DNA from: Ophiothrix spiculata
Taxonomy: Eukaryota > Echinodermata > Ophiuroidea > Amphilepidida > Ophiotrichidae
Assembly (NCBI GenBank): GCA_000969725.1
Contig: JXSR01S002432.1
DNA: 35,313 bases
Strand: one strand, 5' to 3'
Each line of letters starts with the position of its first letter. Position 1 is the first letter of the stretch. The notes under the pieces are model-generated. The model was not told where the DNA came from and searched no databases. It worked only from the letters and a program-made list of their open reading frames with translations. This document shows, piece after piece, positions 9,717 to 22,304 of this stretch. Both the position numbers and the translations under genes were made by a program.

Positions 9717-10720
9717 TTTCAACGAAAAAACTTTTCTCTGAAAACCTATGTATACAGATTGAATTAAATTATTTAACAGATAATTATCTTCATACAATAT
9801 CCAGTAGAATCTGATACAAAATGTTAGTTTTTTAGTTATTGTTACTTTGTCGATTTTTTATAACAATTACAAAGTACAAGACATTTTACTCAAAAATTCC
9901 CGACACGTAATTAATAGTGCACCGACTTCTCTGCACTGTGTAAACGCACTTACGTGGACGTAACGCGCTTATTTGAATATAAACTGTGGGTTCAATAAAA
10001 ATCGTGCACTTGTATAAGACAAATTTTCCCTTTCTTAAAGTTTATGGGAGTACTATAACCCATTTTCCATGCATTTGATTGGACTAGCAGTGAAAAGTTT
10101 CATCTGGGTATTAAAAAAATGCTTGGGTTTAGAACTTGTTTCTAAAATGAAGCGTACAAAATTTTGAAAGCCATACTACACGGGCGTACTGAGGAAGCGC
10201 AAGAAAAGGTATGCGTAAAACGCCTGAGAATATGCATGTGGACTATGGCCTTAAGACATCAAGACATCAAGAAATATTGCATGCTTGAAGGAGGGAGATC
10301 TGTGATCTTATTCATGCATTATATTGACTTCGTAACATTGACACGGCTGTTCAACTCTATAAGAAATCCCCTCAAGGCATTTAAAAGACAACACAGTTGA
10401 TCTGTATCAGCCACTTGAGATTCCTAAACAGAAACGTGTTACTTATTTAAACGTTTGTCACTTTGCTGTACGGATTAAACTTTCGTGTGCTAAAACTCTT
10501 CCAAGCAAAAGAAAAAACGATATAGCAATTTGCGGAGAAATTTGTTTTGCATCAGTTTCATATTACGATAAATTTTTTAAGTGCTTTTACGTTGTAAACA
10601 ACATAAGAATTTTGTTACCCATAATATGTCATCTTTGATATAAAATTACAGCACGAGATACGAATTCCTCGCATAAAAAATTCATCTTCGTTGTACGTTT
10701 AATCTGGTATGTACTCAATG

Positions 10721-10748
10721 CTCTCCTGTATAATATACAGGATAAGAG
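10721..10748. repeat. Short palindromic insertion in B1
   Basis: CTCTCCTGTATA and TATACAGGATAAGAG form a near-perfect hairpin. B2 lacks it at the matching place (GGTATGTACCTAATATGTAACGC, about 16962-16984). It is either a small templated insertion in B1 or a deletion in B2. Confidence 0.6.
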
Positions 10749-11790
10749 TATGTGTAACGCATATGTCAGCTTCGTATTGCGTTTAATATTTAAAGCCAAA
10801 GTTTGTAAAGCCCTTTTGTATATCAGTGATGACAAGATACCAAAATACATGATATAGCGTCATACCAAAGGCGTCATATGGAAATCAAGACGGAGCACAG
10901 GATTAAGTCAGTTAATGCATGATTGACCAAGTCTCTACCGCGCCAAGTTTATTACTAATTAACGTTATGTCTTGATCGTGTTTATCTATATAGATACCCC
11001 TTACTTTTTTATGTTTCTACGTCGACTAGCTAAATAGCTTGCTATTGAAGCTGTGTCAAGGTATCAGCATCGTTACACGTGGATAGGAAAACTCATCTTG
11101 GAATAAAAAAAAAAGACACGATGATGATCAAGCGGTGTTTTCATTTTTCTTTGAAAAAGACAATTTGCTACAAAATTCCGATCTACCAAACTTCCTTCGT
11201 ATCTCCTAAATGTTTATTTCAAACGTATGCTTGCTGGTTTTTGAATAAATTATCATCTTTAGGAATGTAAAATATATTTCTAAACATGGAAGCTTCAATC
11301 AAAATGTTGTGTTAGATAAAAAGATGTTAACTTTAAGAACTAAACAGTTTATTTCTAGAAACGCCAACACTTATTTTTTATGTCACCGGGACATAAAAAG
11401 TCAAGGTGATAATTATCATGATTATATTTTACTTTAGATATTCAAGTTTATTAGGAATGGCTTTGGATATAAAAAGTAGTTGTAATTAATGCAATAAAAG
11501 AAAAAAAGTGTCACGGAGAGTTGAACTTCACATTGATAATCGTGGCTTATGCCTTTAATGGATCTGCATTTTCGTGGACATTTTTGATATTTTGCTGTAC
11601 GTGATCATGAAAAAGATTCTATAATGCCATGATGAATACAAGCACACCGGTGAATATGTTGAAATAGATTACATATGTTTGGTCTCTTGTACATTTATAT
11701 TTGAGAACACGTTTCAAGTTTAGTCACCGATAATATATCTATCGTCTGTTCATGATATTTCATTCAATGTATTTTTGGGAGTTGGATTAA

Positions 11791-12403
11791 GGTGGCCTAG
11801 CACAGATAGAATTCTTCTATTTATTTTTCTAATTTTTTGATATATGGTGTTTTTGTATGTGTTGATCACATTTCTGAAATAAAAAATGGGGGTCACCGAC
11901 TTAGCTTTAGAGAAAAATCCACTTCAAAAACACTACGTTTTACAACTTTTTACCATTGACCTCTATGGTAAAATCAAAATAAATCAGACAAAAACACTTT
12001 TAATTTAAAAAAAAAACCTGCTCTATTTTTTTTCTCTCTTTTTCACATATGTTTTGGTCTTTGTATATAGTTCTTTAAAAAACTATAACAAAAAATATTG
12101 TCACCGACTTACTTTTTGAGATATTAAGCAAAATTAGGCAAAATAATTGAAATTTTTTAAGCAATGACTAATACCTTAAGCATTGTGCGCTTTGGGCCCT
12201 GCGCCGTCAGGAGCAACACGCATGGTCTTATGCGTGAATATAAACATGACGCACGTGTAAGATTGCGTTATATTAAAGCGCAAGATTCAGTACGCTAGAA
12301 AGTACGCTAAAAGCCCGGGATAAATACTTTGATATTGTGTCCAACGCCGCTGATTTTAGCTCAAGCTCACTCGTGTCCAACGCCGTTTCTGTGCTAGGCC
12401 ACC
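11791..12403. mobile_element. TTAA-flanked TIR element (piggyBac-like MITE)
   Basis: A 613-bp insertion in B1. Perfect 16-bp terminal inverted repeats, GGTGGCCTAGCACAGA and its complement, sit at 11791-11806 and 12388-12403. TTAA stands on both sides (11787-11790, 12404-12407). B2 keeps the empty site as GTTGGATTAACCTGTTACAGC near 18328. TTAA target use is typical of piggyBac (also Kolobok). No transposase is encoded. The interior carries two GTGTCCAACGCCG direct repeats (about 12338 and 12373) and several CACCGACTTA blocks. Confidence 0.92.
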
Positions 12404-12544
12404 TTAAACTGTCACAGCGTGCATGGTTCATATTTTTAAATTAGAATATGTAGAAATAAACAGTCTTTCTTCATAAATACACTTTTAAAGCCATTTATCA
12501 TAATACTCGACACCTTTATTTCAAGATTACCATAATATCACCCT

Positions 12545-13290
12545 CTCTGTATTCAACTGAATATCAAATAATACTTTAATAAAATAAATGGATATAAAAT
12601 TCAAATTATGAATGAATCTACATTATTGTCCGTGAATATTTGAGGCTGTATACATCATAACACGTTTTAATGACACGTTTGAAAGTAAATATACCCACAA
12701 TCTGATAAACGATATCAGCATGCAAGAGATGAATCGAGTAATGTTCTTTAAGAAAATCAAATCCGCTTTGAGAAATACAAGCGACGGGAGAGCGTTGAAA
12801 TTCGAATGTAAACTTGGCTGTGCCTTTCTCATCCGGCAATGCGAGTTACTTGGAGTCGTGTGACGCATTCATAAAATGTTGGTGCTATTACTATGATGAT
12901 TTTCATCATCAAATATAAAGATAACCAATCGCCCGCAACTATTCTTAATCATTCTAAGTGTTGTTCTTAAAACAAATCGGTGGATGCTGCTTATTGTAAA
13001 ATACAAACGTATGTGTAATTGAAGTAGAGATATGCTTTTAATGTAAGAACGTGATCTGCCGGTCAATAAACCGTTAATGGCACTTTACATGCCGATAGAT
13101 TCCAATTTCAACGAGTTTAACAGATATGACAAAAGATGCACCAATTGTAATTAGATGTATAAACAGTTACTTGTTAAAATGGAAAATGAAATATTCGTCG
13201 AAGCAAAAACCGCGCATGAATCTGGTAAAACAATCATCAAGAATTGTGTTGGATTCGGGCAATGAATCAGATAAACTATCCTCTCCGAAG
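12545..13290. repeat. Core repeat R, copy 4 (early B2)
   Basis: Near-identical to copy 2 over most of its length. The minus-strand frame seen in copy 2 is open here too, with indels at its downstream end, which is expected from the recent B1/B2 duplication. Confidence 0.8.
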
Positions 13291-13944
13291 CTTGTCTGAT
13301 TGTAAACGTGTAAAGTGTTACTATCTATAGGTAAATCAAAAATTTATTGGACAATGTAAACATTAATCCAATGTGCAGGGCCTTATTGTTTGTAAATGCA
13401 GCCCTTACCCTGGATTTTTGTTTTCATTTTGCAATAAACTTTTATTTTGTCTATAGCTTACCATATTCAGTACATAATCAAAAATTTACTGCAGTTTTAA
13501 AGAATGATTTGTTCCTGAATGTTTTTTTATAAAAATAAGCACGAAAGACGTTAAACAAATTATTTTGACCCAGGCGTTGTCAAATCAAATTTGACCTCAA
13601 AATCACGGTCATTTTTATCCATTTATGTTGTTGCCCCCTTTCCAGTACATAAGAAAATTGATCACATTGTGGGCTCCATTTCACATTCAACTAGATATTA
13701 CCCCGGGGACAGTACCTATTAAATCTGACCAAAAGCAGCATAAGTTTTCAGATATTTTGTTCATATATAAACCTTCAAGCTACATAAAAAAGTGGTAAAA
13801 ATATCTTTATGCTAATTATTATTTGTACTATGGACAGTGTTCCGTAGTTTGGGCATTTTTATCTCAAATGAAAAGGTTCTCTACATAAAATATACCACTC
13901 TACTGCACACCTTATACCGTTCCCATAAAACCATTTCCCTCTTA

Positions 13945-14910
13945 ATCAACTGAATATCAAATATTACTCACTGAATATAGCACGTAGCTTTAAGACTAAA
14001 CCTGTATGAGCCTATATGATTAACAGTGAATATTTGAGCAAGGGGAATTCGAAGGTACGTAGCACATCTTTACTAAAACGTTTAAAGGTAAACATACTCA
14101 CAATCTGATAAAAGATATTAGCATGCAAGAAACGAATTAAATAATGTCCTTTTGGAAAATCAAGTCCGCTTTGAGAAATACAAGCGACTTAAAACGGTGC
14201 GAGTTGAAATTCGAATGCAAATTTCCCCCCGAAATTTGCCTATGCCTCTCGTCCGGTGTGAAAAGAATCTTAGTCCCCCTGAAATGGTAGTCCGCCTTCC
14301 ATAGACCATAACGGAGTAAAGCGTGAAACTGATGTTGCGTTAGAGTTGTTAGCCTATACTTTACTGTACGACCCGGACAATAAGAACGAGGGACTTACAT
14401 TCCTGCTACACCGGGATTGTTGGTTATCAGGAGTCATGTGATGCTCATGTATCAATGTATGTGCTTTAATGACTATCATTGTCAAATAAAAAGTTCAATA
14501 ACCAGCTTAATTGCCAATAATACTATTCTCCATCATTTGAATTGCTGTACAAGACAGAGGATTGGGCTTGTTATTGTTAAATACAAAGATTGTATGATTG
14601 AAGTAGAAACATGCTTTAAATAAAAGACCGTGACGTGATGTGCTGGTCAATAAACTGTTAGTGGTAAATCTGCATGTCGATAACATCCATTTGCTTCGTG
14701 CTGGCATTTGAAATTGATGTTTAAATATTATTCTCTGCACGGCATTTCTCAATGAGTTAAACAGATATGTCAGGAGATGCAAAAAATGTAATTAGACGCA
14801 TAAACAGTCATTTGTTAAAGTGGAAAACCCGCGAATGAGTCTAGTAAAACGATCATTAAGGATTGAGTTGAATTCAGGTAATGAGTTCGTTGCAATAAAA
14901 CATTCTCTCC
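13945..14910. repeat. Core repeat R, copy 5 (late B2)
   Basis: Late-B-type R interrupted by the 154-bp insertion at 14257-14410. A few bases upstream of the insertion, GCAAATTTCCCCCC is followed by GAAATTTGCC, a small local duplication around the C run that copies 3 and 8 lack. Confidence 0.78.
14257..14410. mobile_element. 154-bp insertion with CCGG duplication
   Basis: An insertion private to B2. CCGG stands at 14253-14256 and 14411-14414. B3 has the single site (CTCGTCCGGGATTGTTGG, about 24931). The ends begin TGT and finish ACA, with only weak further inverted similarity (TGTGAAAAGAATCTTAG versus TGTAGCAGGAATGTAAG). Base composition is less AT-rich than its surroundings. No ORF. Superfamily unresolved. 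Confidence 0.7.
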
Positions 14911-15007
14911 GATTCAATAATGTTGTCCTACATAAAACGTTATGTTATTGATCGTTTCAAAGCATGTCTTATTGAAAACGTGTGAAATGGTAATGGCTCA
15001 CCATAAA

Positions 15008-15240
15008 GAAAAATGTGCTGCAGATATAAGCAATGAGATGCTTAATGCATCATTTCACTGGCTCCATCAGTAATCTGCTCTTGAGGATGAATGCGTCTCT
15101 GTTTTAGGTTATATCCTTAATAGGTGATCTAGCACTGTAGAAAAATGTACTGCAGATTATAAGCAATGAGATGTTTAATGCATCATTTCACTGGCTCCAT
15201 CAGTAATCTGCTCTTCACTGGCTCCATCAGTAATCTGCTC
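15008..15240. repeat. 131-bp tandem duplication plus 27-bp repeat (B2)
   Basis: The B2 counterpart of the 8792-9020 duplication. A further 27-bp step, TTCACTGGCTCCATCAG plus TAATCTGCTC, is doubled at 15187-15213 and 15214-15240. Neither B1, B3 nor unit 4 has the 27-bp doubling. Confidence 0.88.
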
Positions 15241-15776
15241 ATCAACGGGTCTCTGCTTTTGGTTAAATTGTTTATACATGCCCTTTCTTTTGGTGAAACA
15301 GGGAAAAGACGTTCAAGTTGTCTAAATTATGTAGTGATTATAAGGACGGCGTGTCTTAAATGATCTAGGATAGAGGAGATGGTTTCTCTTGAAAATGAAT
15401 TCTTGTTTCTTGATGAGTTGTTCTCTGCAAACAAGATGTTGCTTTTATATTGATCTGTCCATAGCATGTCTCATCAGTGAACGTGAGAATTCCTCGGATG
15501 TTATCAATTATTAGCTAAATTGTCTCCAAGAATATATCGTTTAATCTGCCATTTCATACACTCGTAGTTGCCTACTCTTCAGCGTGGAGATTCATGCACA
15601 CACTTTCATGTATTATCTAGTTTTTCAGGCCATTGATGGTTTGTCGTTAATAAGTAGAACATGTGATTCGTTTTCTAATTGGGTGATTGTAGTAGAAAAT
15701 TACAATTTATTATCTCTTCAGATATCACAATGTTTAGAGAATCATAATTATTTTAGAGTGCGATTTAAGTTTATTA

Positions 15777-15957
15777 GGTATTCAAACATGCTACAGAATT
15801 GTTCATCACAAATCAACAAGATGCATCCTTGCCTCTGCGTTTTGTTAACGCTCGAAGGTGACTTTAGCCGTCCGAGCATGATAAAAAATATGCCAACACA
15901 TCGAATGCAGATTTGTTGATTTGTGATGAACAATATTCTGCAGCGTATTTGAATACC
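15777..15957. repeat. Long imperfect hairpin (B2 copy)
   Basis: Same hairpin as 9535-9716. AGGTATTCAAA opens the left arm and pairs with TTTGAATACCT at the end of the right arm. The perfect inner block TTGTTCATCACAAATCAACA is retained on both arms. Confidence 0.75.
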
Positions 15958-18767
15958 TTTCAACGAAAAAAGGCTTTTCTCTGAAAACCTATGTATACAG
16001 ATTGAATTAAATTATTTAACAGATAATTATCTTCATACAATATCCAGTAGAATCTGATACAAAATGTTGGTTTTTTAGTTGTTGTTGTTACTTTGTCGAT
16101 TTTTTATAACAATTACAAAGTACAAGACATTTCACTCAAAAATTCCCGACACGTAATTAATAGTGCACCGACTTCTCTGCACTGTGTAAACGCACTTACG
16201 TGGACGTAACGCGCTTATTTGAATATAAACTGTGGGTTCAATAAAAATCGTGCACTTGTATAAGAAAAAGTGTCCCTTTCTTAAAGTTTATGGGAGTACT
16301 AAAACCCATTTTTCCATGCATTTGATTGGACTAGCAGTGAAAAGTTTCATCTGGGTATTTAAAAAATGCTTGGGTTTAGAACTTGTTTCTAAAATGAAGC
16401 GTACAAAAAATTGAAAGCCATACTACACGGGCGTACTAAGGAAGCGTAAGAAAAGGTATGCGTAAAACGCCTGAGAATATGCATGTGGACTATGGCCTTA
16501 AGACATCAAGACATCAAGAAATATTGCATGCTTGAAAGAGGGAGCTCTGTGATCTTATTTGTGCATTATATTGACTTCATAACATCGACACGGCTGTTCA
16601 ACTCTATAAGAAATTCCCTCAACGCATTCAAAAGACAACAAAGTTGATCTGTATCAGCCACTTGAGATTCCTAAACAGAATTGTGTTACTTATTTAAACG
16701 TTTTGTCACTTTGCTGTACGGATTAAACTTTCGTGTGCTAAAACTCTTCCAAGCAAAAGGAAAAACGATATATATAGCAATTTGCGGAGGAATCTGTTTT
16801 GCATCAGTTTCATATTACGATTAATATTTTATGTGCTTTTACGCTGTAAACAACATATTATAAGAATTTTGTTACCCATAATATGCCATCTTCGATATAA
16901 AATTACAGCACGAGATACGAATTCCTCGCATAAAAAATTCATCTTCGTTGTACGTTTAATCTGGTATGTACCTAATATGTAACGCATATGCCAGCATCGT
17001 ATTGCGTTTAATCTTTAAAGCCAAAGTTTGTAAAGCCCTTTTGTATATCAGCGATGACAAGATACAGAATGAATAAAATGAATGATATAGCGTCATACCA
17101 AAGGCATCATATGAAAATCAAGACGGAGCACAGGATTGAGTCAGTTAATGCGTGATTGACCAAGTCTCTATCGCGCCAAGTTTATTACTAATTAACGTTA
17201 TGTCTTGATCGTGTTATCTATATAGCTACCCCTTATGTTCTAGAAACCTCGGAGATTATGGGAAAATTTTGTTTCGATACATTCCATGTGCTGAGTAATT
17301 GCTGATTGTCGTTTAAAAACGGGCATTAGGCCATTTTTCATGTTTCTATGTCGTTTTATGCCGTGTCAAGGCAAAGTATTCTCAAGGTATCAGCCTCGTT
17401 GCACGTGGATAGGAAAACTCATCTTGGAATAAAAAAATAAGACACGATGATGATCAAAGACGACTTTTTCTACCAAATTCCTCGCTTACCGATCTACCAA
17501 ATCTTCCTTTGTATTCCCTTAAATGTTTATTTCAAACGTATGCTTGCTGGTTTTTGAATAAATTATCATCTTTCGGAATATAAAATATATTTCTAAACAT
17601 GGAAGCTTCAATCAAAATGTTGTGTTAGATAAAAAGATGTTAACTTTGAGAACTAAACAGTTTATTTCTAGAAACACCATACCAACACTTATTTTTTATG
17701 TCGCCGGGACATATAAAGTCAAAGTGATAATTATATTTTACTTTAAATATTCAAGTTTATTAGGAATGGCTATGGATATAAAAAGTAGTTGTAATAAATG
17801 CATTAAAATGAAAATAGTGTCACGGAGAGTTGAACTTCACATTGATAATCGTGGCTTATGCCTTTAATGGATCTGCCTTTTCGTGGACATTTTTGATATT
17901 TTGCTGTGCGTGATCATGAAAAAGATTCTATAATGCCATGATGAATACAACCACACCGGTGAATATGTTGAAATGGATTACATATGTTGGTTTCTTGTAC
18001 ATTTATATTTGTGAACACGTTTCAAGTTTAGTCACCGATATAATGCCTTTCGTTTGTTCATGATATTTGTGATGGGGGAACTTTGCAGATTATATCAATT
18101 TTGATTTTATCATTTCATCTGTTACAGCATTTTTAAGCTTTATTGCCACCTTACTTGTTGAAATTGATCAAGGTGATCAAATTTTGAAACATAAAATCTG
18201 CTGGAAATTCTTGTTATTTTCTTTATTTTTTGCTGCCTATTTTCATCAGTTTCTCGAAAAGAGTTTTGTTGCAAAGTCCCTCTTTTCGGGGTGAGTCATC
18301 ACATTTTATTTAATGTATTTTGGGGAGTTGGATTAACCTGTTACAGCGTGGTTCATATTTTTAAATTAGAATTTTAAGAATATCCACATTCCTCTGTCAG
18401 TAGGTTATATAAATCTATAATCACACATAGCGAAATATTGAAAATGTCTACGAAAAAGTAGAACACGACTTAGCTGAAGTAGAATAATTAATATGACACT
18501 TTATCATTCAGTAGACATAAAAAAAGATATTTCATTGAATAAATCTAGTTCAAGGAGATTTTAGAGAAAGAAATGGTATTCTTACAAAATATCCAGCTAG
18601 TAACGTGAGAGGAAGTTTGATTTTGATTTAGTTTAAAAAATGTTTACAGTTTTGGCTTGTTTTAATATTAATCTTTGCGGGATTCAAAAACATATAGCCT
18701 GTTTTTTATAACATATCTTGGGCATTTATTGTTGCATACGTATTTACTCATGTTGCATATCACCATA

Positions 18768-18880
18768 ATCATTTGGTTGAAGGCTGCAGAGCTAGCGACT
18801 ACAAGGTTTCTCATAGTACGACGATCGTCAGCAAGTGTAGTAATCTGTTCAAGCATTGCTCCATCATTATCTACCAACAA
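18768..18880 (-). pseudogene. Possible coding relic, DNDGAMLEQIT frame (A2)
   Basis: Counterpart of 622-735. The minus strand reads DNDGAMLEQITTLADDRR then TMRNLVVASSAAFNQM. The upstream frame present in A1 (GDTTFLF...) is broken here by small deletions (A1 TGGAAGGCAATG versus A2 TGAAAAGGGGAGG). Family not recognised. There is no evidence that it is expressed. Confidence 0.25.
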
Positions 18881-19439
18881 CCATTATACAAGGGTAGGTT
18901 AAATTAGCTTTGTGGACATGTGAAAAGGGGAGGTCTCCTTTTACAGATAGTTGGAACAAAGATGTGGTATCACCTAGCTTCTACAATGTGCTTTTGGTAT
19001 CCGGATGAAGTGGTTAAGGAATCCCCTCAGTTGGTGCTGTCTCATCAGGGGGATCAGATCACGTAGATGTTCTTGTTAGGAATGTGATCGATATGTTTTA
19101 TAATTAGCATAACTGAATGAGGTTGCAAATGCATTGATTTTTAATGAGCTTGCATGACATTAATTTGCAATACTTTGTCGATGCTAGCCAGCTGTTATAG
19201 GAAATGTGTAAGTGCACATATTTGAATGAAACTGTTTGATGTAACTGTAATGCGATTATTATAAGCACTGTGACCGTATTATGAATACATTTTGAGACCA
19301 TTTTGAACAAAATCGTGCACCGGTCCTGTGAAATGTTTTGATCCCAAAGACCAAACACTTGACCTCTTATATATACAACCTTTCTCGTTTTTTGATATAA
19401 CTCAAGAACTTCGCACTCGTAAAATTATGTTGCTCTTTT

Positions 19440-19600
19440 TATAGAGTAAAAAGGTCACCAAACTCAGTGTTGAGTAAAATGTTACTCAACATTGATTAAA
19501 ATGTTACCCGTTTGAGTGAATTTTACTCAACGTCGAGCACATCTTACTCAAGATTTACTCAACTGAGTAGGATTTTACTCAACAATGAGCTGTGAATATT
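19440..19600. repeat. TACTCAAC-rich inverted-motif cluster (A2)
   Basis: The fuller copy of the cluster at 1290-1425. It has about half a dozen TACTCAA or TGAGTA motifs in both orientations, including a palindromic TACTCAACTGAGTA. Confidence 0.6.
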
Positions 19601-19990
19601 CTATTTTACCATATTATATAAATGCAAAATAATTTTAAGAGTGCGGAGATAGAAAAGCTACAATTTTTCTCATAATGATTCTAGCATGTTGGCATCTTTT
19701 GCATAAACGTAGGGTTGCAAATTGACATTGTTAATGTACCCTCTCGGCCTTCATAGATTGGCCAGTCTATATTTATTCATTTATTTATTTACACATTCGG
19801 CTATAACATCAAACAATTACTAAAACATATATAAAAACATTTACAATAGAGAAAATAAGATTACATTTAAGATATGAGGAAAAATCTTGCCTCAGTGAGC
19901 TAGCCTGGAGGAACCAGGAGCAAAAAAAACCCCTAAAAAGTGTGGCACCTCCAACTCACTGAGACAAGCATTATATTATCTTAAACACCA
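19556..19990 (-). mobile_element. Possible retroelement 3' end remnant in A2
   Basis: Relative to A1, A2 has an extra 301 bp at 19556-19856 bounded by AAGATT on both sides (19550-19555, 19857-19862), then about 75 extra bases near 19915-19990. The stretch holds TTTATTCATTTATTTATTTAC, which read on the minus strand resembles the AAATA-type 3' tail of CR1-like elements. A1 keeps an internal part (CCTCAGTGAGCTAGCCTGG). So A1 more likely suffered deletions than A2 an insertion. Confidence 0.4.
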
Positions 19991-20024
19991 CACACTTTTC
20001 GTCACCTATTGTGAAACAACTAAA

Positions 20025-20430
20025 TATCAAATAATTTTCAATTAATACAAACCGTAGCTTAATAACTTAACCTTTATAATGGAACATTTGAGGCCAAATA
20101 ATACATCTTTTAAAGGTAAGATGCTCACAATCTAACAAAACATATGAGCATGCAAGAGATAGACTGAGAAATGTTCTTTAAGAAAATCAAATCCGCTTTG
20201 AGAAATACAAACAGGAAAAAAAAGGTTGGAGTTAAAAGTTGAATGCAAATTCGCTTATGCTTTACTCATTTGACAATGCCTGTCATCTGGAGTCGTGCGA
20301 TGATGCATTCATATTTTGGTGTAAATATTGCTTTTATTATTTTCATTATCAAATAGAAAGATAACAAATTGCCAATTTGTCTCGATTATTTTGAAGTATT
20401 TTTCTTTAAAATGTAAATTGTATGGCTCAC
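20025..20430. repeat. Core repeat R, copy 6 (in A2)
   Basis: A-type R, uninterrupted. It includes GAGCATGCAAGAGATAG, GTTCTTTAAGAAAATCAAAT and CGCTTTGAGAAATACAA, and shows the pre-insertion state of copy 1. Confidence 0.72.
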
Positions 20431-22304
20431 CCTAGACGAGGGTACTTTGCAGATGATATCTCATATCATCTACCGTATTACAGTATTTTCTAAACTTTAA
20501 AATAACGCCTTACTTTGTTGAAATTAACCAAGACAAGACCAAAAAAAATTACAACAGAAAATCTGCTAAAAATTCAAAGATTTCCTTTTTTCTGCCTATT
20601 TTCACCAACACTATTTGAAAAGTGTTCTGTCGCAAAGCCCCCCCCCCCCCTTTACAAATTACCCTCTACACATTCTTTAATACTAGCAAGCTGTGATCAC
20701 GTTGGCTTATGACGTCTGTACTAAACTCTCATGGTCTACGGACGTAATACTGTAAAGTGTTAAAAATGAAGTACCCCTGCCACCCATGACTTTTGACTTT
20801 TTTTAGCTTATTGGGTTTGTTTTAGGTAGATATTAATACCCTCAAATGATTTGGCTTAAAACCGCTTAGTTTTTCTGTTAGGATTATTGGTTGAATTAAA
20901 TGCGGGATCCCGAATTTAATTCCCCATGTATTAGTATAGGAAAGCATGCATGTCCTTTTTTATTCCCTTTTCAGTGGTAAAACCATTTTTTGACAAAATA
21001 CACTTGAAAACGCTTTTAAATAGTCAAATTCCTTCATTTTATGCTGTCTTTACTATAAATCATTTTTGATCACAATCTTATAGTATTGCTATTTAAGCAA
21101 AATAACCGACATTAAAAGTTCGTACAAAATTATCAAATGACCGTCAGAACGCTGTTCAAAGCCGTTCATACAGAGGATTGTGACTATAACTTTTAAAGGA
21201 GTATGGTCCGCTGATTACGTCATGGTTTTTTTTAACTTTTTGAGATTTTGGTACTTAAATATTGCCCAATTGTTCTCATAACCCGTGTGAAGTTTTATGA
21301 CCAAGTTATGTTCCATTTTGGAGTTATATATAAAAATGTGTCTTATGGTAACCATAATTAATTCTGCACAGTTTTGTATAGCTAGGCAGCTCTAAAATAC
21401 AAAATTGCCCATAAAATCAAAACAGTTTGACCGATTCGACTGAAATTTGAAACCTGTTTAGTGACCATCTTTCATATGACATTGAAAACTAGTTTTGTAA
21501 CAGAAATGGCACAATATGCATAAACATGATGCGATAGCCAGAGCAAAGAAGAGGAAGGTAAGATTAATTTATTGATCTTCCAGGTTGATGTCGTGAGGAT
21601 GGTTTGTATTGAGTTTATGAATCCACTCTTTTACCAGATGATATAAATACATTTTGTAAGGCCATCTGCTGTATATCTTAAACACCTACCATCAACTGCA
21701 GAATAATCAGAATTTATCAGAGTCAAGCCAAGCTATGACAAATTGGTTAAATCCTTGTACAGGTATGTTGCCAATTTAAAAGATTTTAGACTATAGTTTT
21801 GATAAAAATATATTGCCTTCTGAGTACAAGCAATTGAGACGAACAATTCTCCGGCCACATCAAATACTGACGTATCCATAAATACACATTTCCAGAAACA
21901 TGGCTTTAAAATATTGCAAGAAAAAAGTATTGTCTCGAGAACAAAACAAAAACATTTGCACAATCAATGCATTCTAGAATGAATAAAGTATTCCATAATT
22001 TGGTAAATTTTACAATCAAGATTTAGGTCTCATAATAGAACACATCCAAATTACCTCTGGGTGCCAAATTACACAAAACCTCAACATATCATTACGCCAG
22101 TATGTGATGTGGCCGACGATTTGTGACTGTAACATTATAAACTTTTACTAAATGCATCAATACCGTATTTGCTGTTGATTTTTTCTGAAATAAACAGACT
22201 TTCTAAATAAAATGTGTGTCACAAAAACAGCTTTAAAGCCATCTATTATAATACGCGACACCTTTATTTCACAATTATATACCATAATATCACTCTCTTT
22301 GTAT

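Larger units (their letters stand above)
5908..12448. repeat. Duplicated segment B, copy 1 (B1)
   Basis: Collinear with 12453-18602 (B2) almost throughout, and with 22187-28610 (B3) for its first 4 kb or so. It contains two R cores, a 131-bp tandem duplication (8792-9020) and a conserved hairpin (9535-9716). It also carries insertions private to B1 (about 7365-7640, 7669-7869, 11791-12403). At about 12448-12453 it is joined directly to sequence homologous to the end of A, so the A part of the following unit is missing. No ORF holds open across copies; for example the frame at 10164-10400 is stopped in B2. Confidence 0.85.
12453..18602. repeat. Duplicated segment B, copy 2 (B2)
   Basis: Follows B1 directly with only the last few bases of an A-type end (AAATAAACAGTCTTTC) in between, so this unit has lost its A part. 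It is very similar to B1 by eye (for example 15240-15590 versus 9000-9345). It lacks B1's insertions at 7365-7869 and 11791-12403, and carries its own at 14257-14410. Its last 230 bases (18370-18602) are not seen elsewhere in the window. The block 18075-18290 resembles 20430-20650 in A2 (ACTTTGCAGAT, CTGCCTATTTTCA), a further dispersed repeat. No gene. Confidence 0.85.
18603..22186. repeat. Duplicated segment A, copy 2 (A2)
   Basis: Collinear with A1. It preserves the empty sites of the four A1 insertions. It also keeps sequence missing from A1: about 19556-19856, about 19915-19990 and about 20445-20545. A 14-base C run at 20638 extends a short C stretch in A1. No sustained gene. Confidence 0.85.

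Noticed and set aside
10164-10400. 78-codon plus-strand ORF
   Set aside because: The near-identical B2 sequence (about 16395-16640) has an in-frame stop within the first dozen or so codons and altered codons.
9546-15963. Frames around 9546-9797 and 15584-15963
   Set aside because: They translate the arms of the long hairpin; both strands read similar peptides because the DNA is self-complementary.
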